DNA from: Anaeromyces robustus
Taxonomy: Eukaryota > Neocallimastigomycota > Neocallimastigomycetes > Neocallimastigales > Neocallimastigaceae
Assembly (NCBI GenBank): GCA_002104895.1
Contig: MCFG01000738.1
Coordinates: 1-11,961, forward strand
Direction of reading: 5' to 3'
DNA: 11,961 nucleotides
How positions within the stretch are numbered: position 1 is the first letter of the stretch; the number at the start of each line of letters is the position of its first letter. Both the position numbers and the translations under genes were made by a program. Below are positions 1 to 9,114 of this stretch, piece after piece. Under the pieces are notes generated by a model, which was given only the letters and a program-made list of their open reading frames with translations, was not told the DNA's origin and searched no databases.

Positions 1-929
1 AAATTACTTTTAAAAAATATAAAAATAAAAAAAATAAAAAATAAAAAAAAGATAAAAAAAAATCTATATAAATATATAAATTAAATTTTAAAACTAAATA
101 ATAAAAAATTAAAAATACATAATCATTTTATTATGAATTTATTTAAAATATCTTGCTTTTTCTTTTTTTCTTTTTTTTCTTTTTTTTTTTTCTTTATTCT
201 TTATTTTTTTATTATTTATATTATTATAATATATAATTATATAATATATAATATTTATAATTTTCTTTCTTTTATTATTATATTATTAACTAAAAAAAAA
301 AATTATGTACTAATTATAATTAAAAAAAAAAAAAAGTGATGAGAAAAAAAAAAAATAATAAAATTATTAAATATAAAATACACTATTTTTATTAAAAAAA
401 AAAGCTTTTCTTTTTACTCTTTCTTTTTTTTTCTTTTTTTTTTTTTTTAAAATATTTTAAAAAAAAAAAAAAAAGAAAAAAAAAGAAAGAGTAAAAGAAA
501 AGCTTTTTTTTTTAATAAAATAGTGTATTTTATTATTTAATAATTTTAATTATTTTTTTTTTTTTCTCATCACTTTTTTTTTTTTTTAATTATAATTAGT
601 ACATAATTTTTTTTTTTAGTTAATAATAATAATAATAATAAAAGAAAGAAAATTATAAATATTATATATTATATAATTATATAATTATATATAATATAAA
701 TAATAAAAAAAATAAAGAATAAAAGAAAAAAAAAAAAAAAGAAAAAAAAGAAAAAAAAAAGAAAAAGCAAGATATTTTAAATAAATTCAAATAATAAAAT
801 GATTATGTATTTTTAATTTTTTATTATTTAGTTTTAAAATTTTAATTTATATATTATATATAGATTTTTTTTTATCTTTTTTTTATTTTTTTTATTTTTT
901 TTTATTTTTATATTTTTTAAAAGTAATTT
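1..929. repeat. Giant spacer-less inverted repeat (palindrome)
   Basis: The left arm (1-453) is repeated as its reverse complement in the right arm (454-929), folding on the short palindrome AAAATATTTT at 449-458. Landmarks pair across the axis: AAATTACTTTT at 1-11 with AAAAGTAATTT at 919-929, ATCTTGCTTTTTC near 150-162 with GAAAAAGCAAGAT near 762-774, and GTGATGAG near 336-343 with CTCATCAC near 566-573. The arms differ almost only by homopolymer and short-repeat length, which accounts for the 23-nt difference in arm length. The left arm may continue before the window, so the outer limit is unknown. It encodes nothing recognisable; the one ATG-initiated frame inside is low-complexity F/I/Y/K. 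It could be a real fold-back structure or a fold-back sequencing or assembly artefact. Confidence 0.93.
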
Positions 930-2297
930 ATATAATATAAAATATATAAATAAATTGACAAAAAAAAAAAAAAAAAAAGACAAAAAATAAGATAGAGAAG
1001 AGAATAATTATAATTAATAATAATAATAATATACAAAATAAATTCAAAACTTTAAACAGAAGAAAGAAGAAGAAGAAAAAAAGAATTAATGGTTAATAAT
1101 AATCCAAAAATAAAAAAGGAAGGAAATAAATAAGAAGAATTTTTAATATCAAAAAAAAAAAAAGGATAAACAAAATAAAAATTAATAAATAATAATTAAT
1201 TATAATAAATAATAAATAAAAAAAAAAAAAAAGAATAATAATCAAATTAATAATAAATTATAATAATTAATTATAATAATAATTAATAATTATTGTTATC
1301 AATAATATCAAAAGAAATATAAAAAAAAAAATAAATAAATAAATAAAAAATAGAAAAATAAATAATTATTAATTATAATAATATAATAATAATAATAGTT
1401 ATTAATTATTTAAACTTTATTTTAATTATTAGAAACAATAAAAAACAATAAAAATGAATAAATATAAAAAAAAAAAAAAAAGTCAAAAATATTTAAATAC
1501 TCTTTAAATAAATAATAATAAAAAAAAAAATTTATAATTTAATTATTTGATAATTTGATGATAATTAACAATTATAAATATATATTTATTATTATCATCT
1601 TATTCATATATTTATTAAAATAATTTTGTGTTTTTCCTTCATTTTTTTTTTTTTTTTATCTTAATAATAAATAATAATAATAATTTATGATGATTATTTA
1701 TTATGATTATAAATAAAATAAAAATTAAAGATTGAAATATTATAAGTTAAAAAATGTTAAGAAAAAAACATTTTTTTTTTTTTTTGATTTTATTTTGTTC
1801 AAATAATAATAAATAATAATATATATATATTATGAATATTCTAAACAAAAATTTGATAATAAAATATATATATATATTTCTCGATAATAATATTTATATA
1901 ATCTTTCTATATCGTACTAAAGCCTTTTTTCTTATTATTTTTTATTTTGTAAAATTTTTTTTTTAATTTTTTTTTTTATAAATATTTTTATATTAAGAAA
2001 AATTTTTTATCTTTGATTTTAATAATTAAAGGGAATATAATATATTAAAGGTATTTTTTTTATAAAGCATGTCAACTAAAGGAAGTTAATTATAACTATA
2101 TTATTAATTAATTAATTAATTATTTATTTATTTATTTATTCTTAGACTTATAAAAACTAAATCAATAATTTATTCACCACCACCATCTTAAAAATTAAAT
2201 TAACAACAAATTTTTTTATAAAAATAAAAATAATAGAAAAAACAAAAAAACATTTTTTTTCTTTTTTCCTTTTATTATTGATAATATTTAAATTATT

Positions 2298-2334
<37 letters not shown>

Positions 2335-2513
2335 CATATTAATTATAATTAATTATCTATAAATGGATATAAAAAAGATATAAAAAAAATATTAGTGTAA
2401 CCCATATATTATATAATATAAATAAAAAAATATTAATTAAAATAAGTTAATATCCAAATATTACAACCTGTACTATATTATAGTAAAAACTAATTAAAAC
2501 TAAAATAATTATA

Positions 2514-2589
<76 letters not shown>

Positions 2590-2971
2590 GTAATAAAAAA
2601 AAACACATAGAATTCATTTCATTTTTTCTTTTTTTTTTCTTTTTTTTTTTTTTTTTTTTTTATAATTTATTTTATTTATGATTTTTTTTTTTTTTTTTTT
2701 ACTTTTTTATTTTTCTTGCTTTGCTTTGAAAATAAATTACAAAATTTTTAATTTATTACTTATTATAATTAGTGATTTATTTGTAAAGTTTTGCTTGCTT
2801 GGTTTTGTTTGTTTTGAAGATTTATTTCGTTATTTGTTTTGTTTTTGTTATTGTTTTTTTGATTTTTGAAATTTTTTTTTTTTAATTGAAAAAATTTTTT
2901 ACTATTATTTGTTTTTTATTATTATTCCTTTTTAAAGATAAATTACTTTTTATATATTTTATATTTTAAAC
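930..2971. other. AT-rich intergenic region, no gene recognised
   Basis: About 2 kb of A/T-dominated sequence. The + strand is notably A-rich from about 955 to 1540, and T-rich from about 2620 to 2930. It contains a 29-nt A run (2303-2331) and an AAT microsatellite (2514-2587). The stretch 2700-2870 is a little richer in G and C and is read here as the probable 3' untranslated region of the minus-strand argininosuccinate synthase gene. On that strand, AATAAA hexamers occur at 2821-2826 and 2776-2781, roughly 150-195 nt past the stop codon. A 63-codon open frame on the + strand at 2678-2869 is almost all F/L/I/C/Y and shows no protein character. No tRNA-like cloverleaf was seen. Confidence 0.6.
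2514..2587. repeat. AAT trinucleotide microsatellite, about 25 units
   Basis: An uninterrupted run of AAT triplets spans 74 bp in non-coding sequence, ending at AACAG. Such arrays are length-unstable, so the copy number here may differ between isolates or be an assembly estimate. Confidence 0.97.
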
Positions 2972-4732
2972 TTAGTTTTTACCAAGTCTGCTTTTCATGT
3001 CAGTGTAAGCCTTTAATCTAATAGATTGAATCTTAATGAAACCTTCAGAATCAAGTGGGTGGAAACCACCAGCAATATCCATACTAGAAAGATCTTGGTC
3101 GTAAAGACTGTTTGGAGAGGTACGACCTTCCATAGTAACGGAACCCTTGTAAAGTTTAACTCTGACAGTACCATCAATGTACTTTTGAGATTCAGTAACA
3201 GCAGCTTGAATGATTTCACGTTCAGCAGTGAACCAGTAACCGTTGTAAAGAATTTCAGATAAACGAACACCTAAGGAATCTCTTAATCTACGAGCTTCAC
3301 GGTCCATAGCAAGACCTTCAAGATCGACGTGAGCGGCACGAAGAATAGTACCACCTGGAGTTTCGTAACAACCACGAGACTTGATACCAATGAAACGATT
3401 TTCAACAATATCAACTCTACCAACACCGTGCTTTCTACCGAGGTGGTTTAAGTAAAGGAAGAGGTCAAGTGGATCAGTTTCAACATGACCATCACCTAAG
3501 TTTTCAACCTTAACTGGAATACCAGCCTTGAAGGTAATAGCAAGGTGTTCTGGAGTATCTGGAGCCTTTTCTGGGTTAGTAGTAAGCTTCCACATATCAA
3601 CTGGTGGAGTGACATTTGGATCTTCAAGAATACCAGCTTCATAGGAAATGTGGTAAAGGTTTTCATCAGTACTCCATGGCTTAGCAGCAGTTTGTTGAAC
3701 TGGAATACCCTTTTCAGCAGCGTAAGCAAGTAAATCACTACGACCTTGGAATCTGTTGTAGAATTCTGGAACTCTCCATGGAGCAATAACTTGAATCTTT
3801 GGATCAATAGCATAGAAAGCTAATTCGAATCTAACTTGGTCATTACCCTTACCGGTACAACCGTGAGAAACGAATTGACAACCTTCTCTCTTAGCAATTT
3901 CCATTTGCTTAGCAGCAATAACTGGACGAGCTAAGGAAGTACCAAGAAGGTAAACACCTTCGTATAAACAGTTAGCTTGAATAGCTGGGAAAATAGTGGT
4001 GTTGACGAAATCACGACGGATATCTTCAATGTAGACAGCAGTGGCACCAATCTTTAAAGCCTTTTCTCTAGCAGCTTCAAAATCTTCTTCTTGACCAATG
4101 TTGGCCATGTAACATTGAACTTCATAACCCTAAATTTTTTTTTAATTTTTTTTTTAGATATATTTTTTAATAAATAAATATTATAATTTAATATAAATTT
4201 TTTTTTTTCATTTAGTATATTTTTTTTTTAAACTAATATATTAAATTTTATATTTTTTTATTGTTTTAATTATTTTTTCAATAAAATGTATTATTATTAT
4301 GTAAAACTTTTTGATTTATATAATAATTTCAATATTCAATTTCTTTTATGTATCATTTATAAAAAAAATCTTTTATTTTTATGAATTAATTTTTATATTA
4401 TGTTTTTATATTTTTATATTTTAATTTTTTTATTTTTATTCTTCTTTTTCTTTTTTTTTTCTTTATTTTTTTTTTCAATTCATATATATATTATTAATAT
4501 TAATATTAATAATATTATTATTTTGTTTTGTTTTTTGATATTTAATATATTTTAACATATTTAATCTTCTATTTCAAATTCAATACTGTTCATCTATTTA
4601 ATTATTTTTGTTTTAATTTTTTTTTTTTTTTTTAAGAAATATTTAGATATTCACTTGTTCGATAAGCCAGGCAAGAATACAGGAGGTATCTAAACCACCA
4701 GAGTAAGCTAAAAGAACCTTTCCCTTAGTCAT
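2972..4732 (-). CDS. ARG1: Argininosuccinate synthase, two exons (4655-4732 and 2972-4129)
   Basis: This is the cytosolic enzyme that joins citrulline and aspartate, using ATP, to give argininosuccinate, AMP and PPi in arginine biosynthesis. The coding sequence joins 4732-4655 (26 codons) to 4129-2972 (385 codons plus TAA), giving 411 residues, which matches the usual eukaryotic length of about 410. Exon 1 carries the N-type ATP pyrophosphatase loop SGGLDTS (residues 11-17). After the junction the protein continues [17 protein letters not shown], as expected for the family. Further signatures are [10 protein letters not shown] (86-95), [13 protein letters not shown] (116-128, citrulline and aspartate binding) and [12 protein letters not shown] (268-279). 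The ATG at 4108 is internal (Met34): starting there would lose the ATP loop. Both exons use GC-richer codons than the other two genes, suggesting high expression. The name follows yeast ARG1; the same gene is called ASS1 in animals and argG in bacteria. Confidence 0.97.
4130..4654 (-). other. Spliceosomal intron in argininosuccinate synthase
   Basis: The intron is 525 nt in phase 0, with donor GTGAATATC starting at 4654 and acceptor TTTAG ending at 4130. Removing it joins ...WLIEQ to GYEVQCYM..., restoring the continuous family sequence, which is the main evidence. The intron is much more AT-rich than the exons and contains several poly-T tracts and a 28-bp palindrome. The donor is GTGAAT, not the commoner GTAAGT or GTATGT type. 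The region between the exons has many stops, so it cannot be coding. Confidence 0.93.
4488..4515. repeat. 28-bp perfect AT palindrome inside the intron
   Basis: The segment reads the same on both strands, built from TATTATTAATATT followed by its reverse complement. It sits in the middle of the argininosuccinate synthase intron and could form a hairpin in the pre-mRNA. In DNA this AT-rich it may be chance or an expanded simple repeat. Confidence 0.85.
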
Positions 4733-4751
4733 TTTGTTTTATTTTTATTAA

Positions 4752-4766
4752 AAAGTAAATTACTTT
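4752..4766. promoter_or_regulatory. Short inverted repeat just upstream of the ARG1 start
   Basis: AAAGTAA and TTACTTT (7-bp arms, 1-nt spacer) lie 20-34 nt before the ATG of the synthase gene. The near-absence of a spacer suits a protein-binding site better than an RNA hairpin. No known factor site is recognised, and chance is plausible in this composition. Confidence 0.2.
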
Positions 4767-4859
4767 AAAGAAATTATATAGAAAAAATTTCTAGATGACT
4801 TTTTGTAACTTTTTAAAAAAGAAAAAAAAAAATTTTTTTTATATATTTTTTTTTTTTTT

Positions 4860-4910
4860 CCAAAACTTAGTGTCTCTAACACGCCTATCACTAAAAATGT
4901 ATACGTAAAA
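4860..4910 (-). promoter_or_regulatory. GC-richer patch with TTAGTG/CACTAA inverted repeat, candidate ARG1 promoter element
   Basis: This is the only stretch upstream of the synthase gene with clearly more G and C than the surrounding DNA, about 130-180 nt before the ATG. It contains TTAGTG (4867-4872) and its inverse CACTAA (4889-4894) 16 nt apart, followed by GTATAC and TACGTA palindromes (near 4899-4907). In a genome whose spacers are nearly pure A/T, such a patch may be retained for transcription-factor binding or transcription initiation. I do not see a classical TGACTCA Gcn4-type site. The role is inferred from position and composition only. Confidence 0.3.
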
Positions 4911-5476
4911 AATGATTATTATATTTAATCTATTATAGATAATAATTAATTAATTAATAATTAATTAATAACTATTAATAATTATTATAAGTATTTCAAT
5001 ACATTATTTTATATAACTATTACATTATTTTTTATACATCTACATTTAATTTGTTAATTTTTTAATTATCGATAGATTTATTTATCAACGATTATTTATA
5101 ATTTATTATTTATTTATTCATTCATTCATTTAAATATTTTATATATATAGTTATATTAATAATATTTAGTAATATTTATTTAAATTATAATTTATTCATT
5201 TAATTTATTAACATTTAATAAAAGAAAAACAACCTTTCTAAAAAGGAAAATGAGTTAATTGTTACAAATCTCTTTATTTAATATATTATAATATAATTAA
5301 TATATTAAAAAACGAAAATTTTAATATATACATGATACATATTATTATAATATATGAATCTAATCTTTTTTAATTATTTAATATATTGAAAGATTATTTA
5401 ATTCTTATATAATATTAAAATGGTTAATATTATAATAATAATAAAAAGTATGTATTTTATAATTATTATATAATTA

Positions 5477-5485
5477 TTTATTTAC

Positions 5486-5532
<47 letters not shown>

Positions 5533-5550
5533 TTTTATTTATTTATTTTA
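5477..5550. repeat. TTTA tetranucleotide microsatellite
   Basis: About 74 bp of TTTA units, interrupted by a C at 5485 and by slightly irregular units toward the right end. It is non-coding and probably length-variable. Confidence 0.9.
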
Positions 5551-5784
5551 ATAATTATTTATTTACTTTATTTTATTTTTTATTTTATAATTTTTAGATG
5601 TTATTCTAATCTACCAATCATATGTCATATCAAGAAATGTATAATAAATTTTATTTTTAAAAAAAAATAGATTTTTTTAAAATGTGTTTAGATTAATTTT
5701 TAATATTTATTAAATTTATTATAATATATGTATGCAATTGATTCTAATTAAATTAAGATTATATTTTATTTTATATTGAATAAA

Positions 5785-5786
<2 letters not shown>

Positions 5787-5813
<27 letters not shown>
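5787..5813. repeat. 27-nt T homopolymer
   Basis: An uninterrupted T run in intergenic DNA. The exact length is uncertain, as sequencing of such runs is unreliable. Confidence 0.9.
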
Positions 5814-5819
<6 letters not shown>

Positions 5820-7202
5820 TGAATTTTTAAAAGTATTTTTAAATATAAAAAAAATTAACAAAAAATTTGTTGATTAAACCCAGAGAAAAGGAAAGGAAAG
5901 GAAAAATAATAAATAATATGAATATTTTAATATAAGTATAAAATATTATAAAATATTAATTAAACATAATAGTTTTATATAATAAATTAGATTTAATAAT
6001 TCATTATTATAATAGTTTATTATTAATTATTAATTATTCATAATAAAAAAAGGAGAGAGAGAGAGAATGAGATTTCTTTTAATTTCTAAATGATTTTTCT
6101 TTTTTCTTTTTTGTATAAATTAATTATGTTAATTAATATTTAAAAAAAAAATAATTAATTAATTAATTAATTAATTATAATATATTTTATTATTATTTTT
6201 TTTTAAAAATTTAAAATCATGGATAATAAACTATTTTCATTATTAATTAGTATATTAATACTATTTTCGTCATCTTTTTTTTTTTTTTTATAAATATATA
6301 TATATAAATAATAAACAATTTATAATAATTTTTTCAATAATAATATTTTATAATAAATGTATTAATTATATAGAATTTATATACAATACATCTTTAAAGA
6401 ATTTATTTCTTATATATTAATTTTATTAATTACTATTACATGTAACAATTCAATAATCATACATTTTTAAACATAAAAAAAAAAAAAACATTGCAATTTT
6501 TATATATTTCTTTCATAATTTAAAAATAGTTTTTATTATAATCTATAAAATGAAAAAAAGAAAAGTATTTTTTTTTATAATAAATAATATCCACGTATCA
6601 TTTTGATATCCAAATTAAAAAATCAAAATTTAAGTTTTTAATTATTTTTGGTAATAATTTTATCTTACTTAAAATATGAAAATTAAAAGCAAAAAAAAAG
6701 AAAAAAAAAGAAAATAAAGTTATTTATTATAAATAAATAATAAATAATAAATAATAAATAATAAATATTTTAAACATTATACTAATTGTCATATTAACAT
6801 TTATTAATGTTTAATTATTTTTATTTTAATTTTTTTTTTAAAGCATTATATATATTATTTTATTTTAAATTATATTTTATTAATAGTATTATTATTAATT
6901 AAGGAAAAATTAAATAAATAATTGTAATAAAAAAAAGAGTAGCAATTTTGAATATTTCGTTAATTCTAAATATATAATAAAATTTAATATATATTATAGT
7001 TTTTTTTTTTTTTTAGATAAATAATTAGATAATAATTATATAATATGTAAAAGTAAAATGAAATTAATGGTCTATATATTAAAGGTTTTATAATAAAATA
7101 AAAATTAAATATCAAAAAAAAAAAAAAAAAAATAAAACATTTTATTTTTATTTTTTTATTTTTATTTTTTATTATTATTATTTTTTTTCCTGATATTTAC
7201 TT

Positions 7203-8600
7203 TTAACACATTCCACAAGCTCTTTCTTTTTCGGGTACATCATGTCTATTCCATTCTGTTAAATAAGGATTTTTCCATAAACCTTTAATACGTTTAAGTA
7301 AATGACATATACTATTTAATTTTCTAATTTCAATAAGATGTTCCAAATTTTCACCTAAATTTCCTGTTTTTTTCCATTCTAAATAACTTTCATATTCTTT
7401 ATCATTTTCATTTAAAAATTTTAAATATTCTGCTAATTCTTTAGCATCTTTAAAATCTCTAGCATTAATATAAGAATGAGGTGGAGCAAAATCGGCTATA
7501 TTAGAAGTACCATAAAAAATTGGAACAGATCCTGCTTCTAAAGGTTGGAAAAATTTTTCTGTAACATAATCACGATCATTAGAATTTTCAAAAGCTATTG
7601 TAAATTTATATTTATGTATAGTACTTAATTTAGTATCCCATGAACTTTCTTTATAATCTTCTGGATAAACTTCTTTATTATTGGCACACATACCATAAGA
7701 ATCAATTTTTACATATTCCATTAATTCTTCTAAAAATTCTAAACGTTCATTAGTTGCAAAACAATTAGAAATAAAAGCAGCAGCTAAACCTCTACCATTT
7801 TTTCCCTTTTCTTTTGTAGGAAGAGCAGGTTTAGTAAAATCAAAAAAACTATAACTATAAGGTATGGGTACATCAGAATCTAAACGATAATCAATGAAAA
7901 AATCAAAATAATCTTTATTTTTAACTATATCTTTATAATTACTAGTAGATTCCATAGATATTAAAAGAAGTTTTTGATAAGTAGCAAAATAAGAATATTT
8001 TTCAACTCTTTGAATATCATATGGATTATCTAAAACATTTAAAACTATAATATCACTTTCATCTTGATTATCTACCCATTTCCATGGTATTGGACATTCT
8101 AAACCTTCTGGATCATCACTATCACGATAATTCATTCCATTATGATAAAGTTTAAAGAAAGTTTTTTCTGAAAATAATTCATCAACTTTTTTCTTTTCAC
8201 TTTTTGAAAGCATTTTTCTATTTTTATATCTACTTTTATTAATTTTATCATAGATTTCTTTTGATTTATCAGTTATATTTTCTTTATTTATATCAATATT
8301 TTTACTTTTACTTTTACTTTTATTTTTATTTTTATTTTTATTTTTCTTCTTATTCTTATTCTTATTACCTTTATCCTTTGATTTAAAATTTTCTTTTGAA
8401 GGATTATTTAAATTATTATTAATTTCTTTTAAATTTATAAATTTTTGATTTTTTAATGATCTATTTTTACTTGCTTCAATATTTTTATTTATTCCATCTT
8501 CTTTATAAAATACAAGAAATATAAAAACAAAAATTAAACTGATTCCAGTAAAAATGACACCAATTCTTAATCTTCGTATACTAAATAATTTATTCACCAT
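7203..8600 (-). CDS. GT10 family alpha-1,3-fucosyltransferase-like, type II membrane protein
   Basis: Probable Golgi enzyme moving fucose from GDP-fucose to a glycan acceptor; linkage and acceptor cannot be read from the sequence. Of 465 residues, 1-12 form a short basic cytosolic end, about 13-32 a single membrane anchor (IGVIFTGISLIFVFIFLVFY), 33-145 a lysine/asparagine/serine-rich stem, and about 148-450 the catalytic domain. Motifs typical of GT10 are LLLISMES (211-218, with Glu217 a candidate catalytic base), DYRLDSDVPIPY (237-248), FISNC...RLEF (276-289) and the donor-binding motif FENSNDRDYVTEKFFQPL (337-354, with Glu348-Lys349) leading into AGSVPIFYG. It ends with CGMC, a C-terminal CxxC as in many GT10 enzymes. 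The start gives an intact signal anchor and is preceded by an 18-nt poly-A on the coding strand. No intron is needed. It is the paralogue of the gene at 10194-11961. Confidence 0.93.
   Translation of the reverse strand: MVNKLFSIRRLRIGVIFTGISLIFVFIFLVFYKEDGINKNIEASKNRSLKNQKFINLKEINNNLNNPSKENFKSKDKGNKNKNKKKNKNKNKNKSKSKSKNIDINKENITDKSKEIYDKINKSRYKNRKMLSKSEKKKVDELFSEKTFFKLYHNGMNYRDSDDPEGLECPIPWKWVDNQDESDIIVLNVLDNPYDIQRVEKYSYFATYQKLLLISMESTSNYKDIVKNKDYFDFFIDYRLDSDVPIPYSYSFFDFTKPALPTKEKGKNGRGLAAAFISNCFATNERLEFLEELMEYVKIDSYGMCANNKEVYPEDYKESSWDTKLSTIHKYKFTIAFENSNDRDYVTEKFFQPLEAGSVPIFYGTSNIADFAPPHSYINARDFKDAKELAEYLKFLNENDKEYESYLEWKKTGNLGENLEHLIEIRKLNSICHLLKRIKGLWKNPYLTEWNRHDVPEKERACGMC
8301..8384 (-). 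repeat. Hexamer-like repeat encoding the KN/KS stem
   Basis: Residues about 73-100 of the first GT10 protein are a lysine-alternating tract: (KN) units followed by (KS) units, encoded by near-tandem AAAAAT and AAAAGT hexamers. The encoded stem is strongly basic and should be unstructured. Its hexamer structure means it can expand or contract without breaking frame. Confidence 0.85.
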
Positions 8601-9077
8601 TTTTTTTTTTTTTTTTTTATTTATTATTATTTCTATATTATCTATATATATAATATTCTTAATAATTAAAAAAAAAAATATAATTTATATATTTTATATA
8701 AATAGAAAATATGAATTATTCTTTTATTTATTTTAATTTTATTTATTTTTTTTCTCTAAATATTTAATTACATTACAAAATAAAAATGAAAAAATGTGGA
8801 TATTCAAAAACAAATATTAAAAAAAAATGTTTTTAATTTGTAATTTGTTTATTATTAAAAAAAAAAAATTAATATTAAAAATTCAACTTTTTTTGTAAAA
8901 ATTTTAATTTTAATTAATATAAAATTTAAAAAAAAAAAACAAAAAACAAAAACAAAAATTTAATAATCAAAATCATTAAGTTTAAATTATTTACATTATT
9001 TATTATACTTTATAATTAATTTTTTTATTTTTTTATATTTTTGACTTTTTATAATATAAAATAATATTAACAAAACA

Positions 9078-9079
<2 letters not shown>

Positions 9080-9112
<33 letters not shown>
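9080..9112. repeat. 33-nt T homopolymer
   Basis: Longest single-base run in the window, in the spacer between the GT10 genes. On the minus strand it reads as poly-A and creates a spurious poly-lysine frame. Its length is uncertain. Confidence 0.9.

Positions 9113-9114
<2 letters not shown>

Larger units (their letters stand above)
4733..7202. other. AT-rich intergenic desert between ARG1 and the first GT10 gene
   Basis: About 2.5 kb with no gene I can support. It holds the presumed promoter and 5' UTR of the synthase gene (4733 to about 4910), a TTTA repeat (about 5477-5550), a 27-nt T run (5787-5813), a short purine tract with three GGAAA units (5890-5904), a (GA)7 run (6053-6066) and an AATT-type repeat near 6152-6177. 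The 3' UTR of the minus-strand GT10 gene should lie just below 7203. Short ATG-started frames (for example 6219-6293) are too small to call as genes. Confidence 0.6.

Noticed and set aside
133-339. 68-codon + strand frame inside the palindrome
   Set aside because: It consists almost only of F, I, Y and K from homopolymers, has no domain character, and lies inside an inverted repeat of doubtful authenticity.
1-929. Palindrome as terminal inverted repeats of a DNA transposon
   Set aside because: There is no internal sequence between the arms, no transposase frame and no target-site duplication visible, since the left limit is the window edge.
2678-2869. 63-codon + strand frame near the ARG1 3' end
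   Set aside because: Its residues are nearly all F/L/I/C/Y; the stretch is better explained as the opposite strand of the synthase 3' UTR.
3013-3813. Several frames of 62-105 codons overlapping argininosuccinate synthase
   Set aside because: They are out-of-frame or antisense shadows of a gene with full family conservation.
5591-5663. Possible short internal exon after TTTTTAG with frame CYSNLPIICHIKKC
   Set aside because: About 24 open codons with no partner exon, no family resemblance and a run into poly-A; it is too short to separate from chance.
6067-6094. ATG after a purine run reading MRFLLISK then stop
   Set aside because: Eight codons, no plausible splice donor before the stop, and nothing recognisable downstream.
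8554-8736. 60-codon + strand frame over the 5' end of the first GT10 gene
   Set aside because: It is antisense to the signal anchor and continues into AT-only spacer; the composition is F/I/Y.
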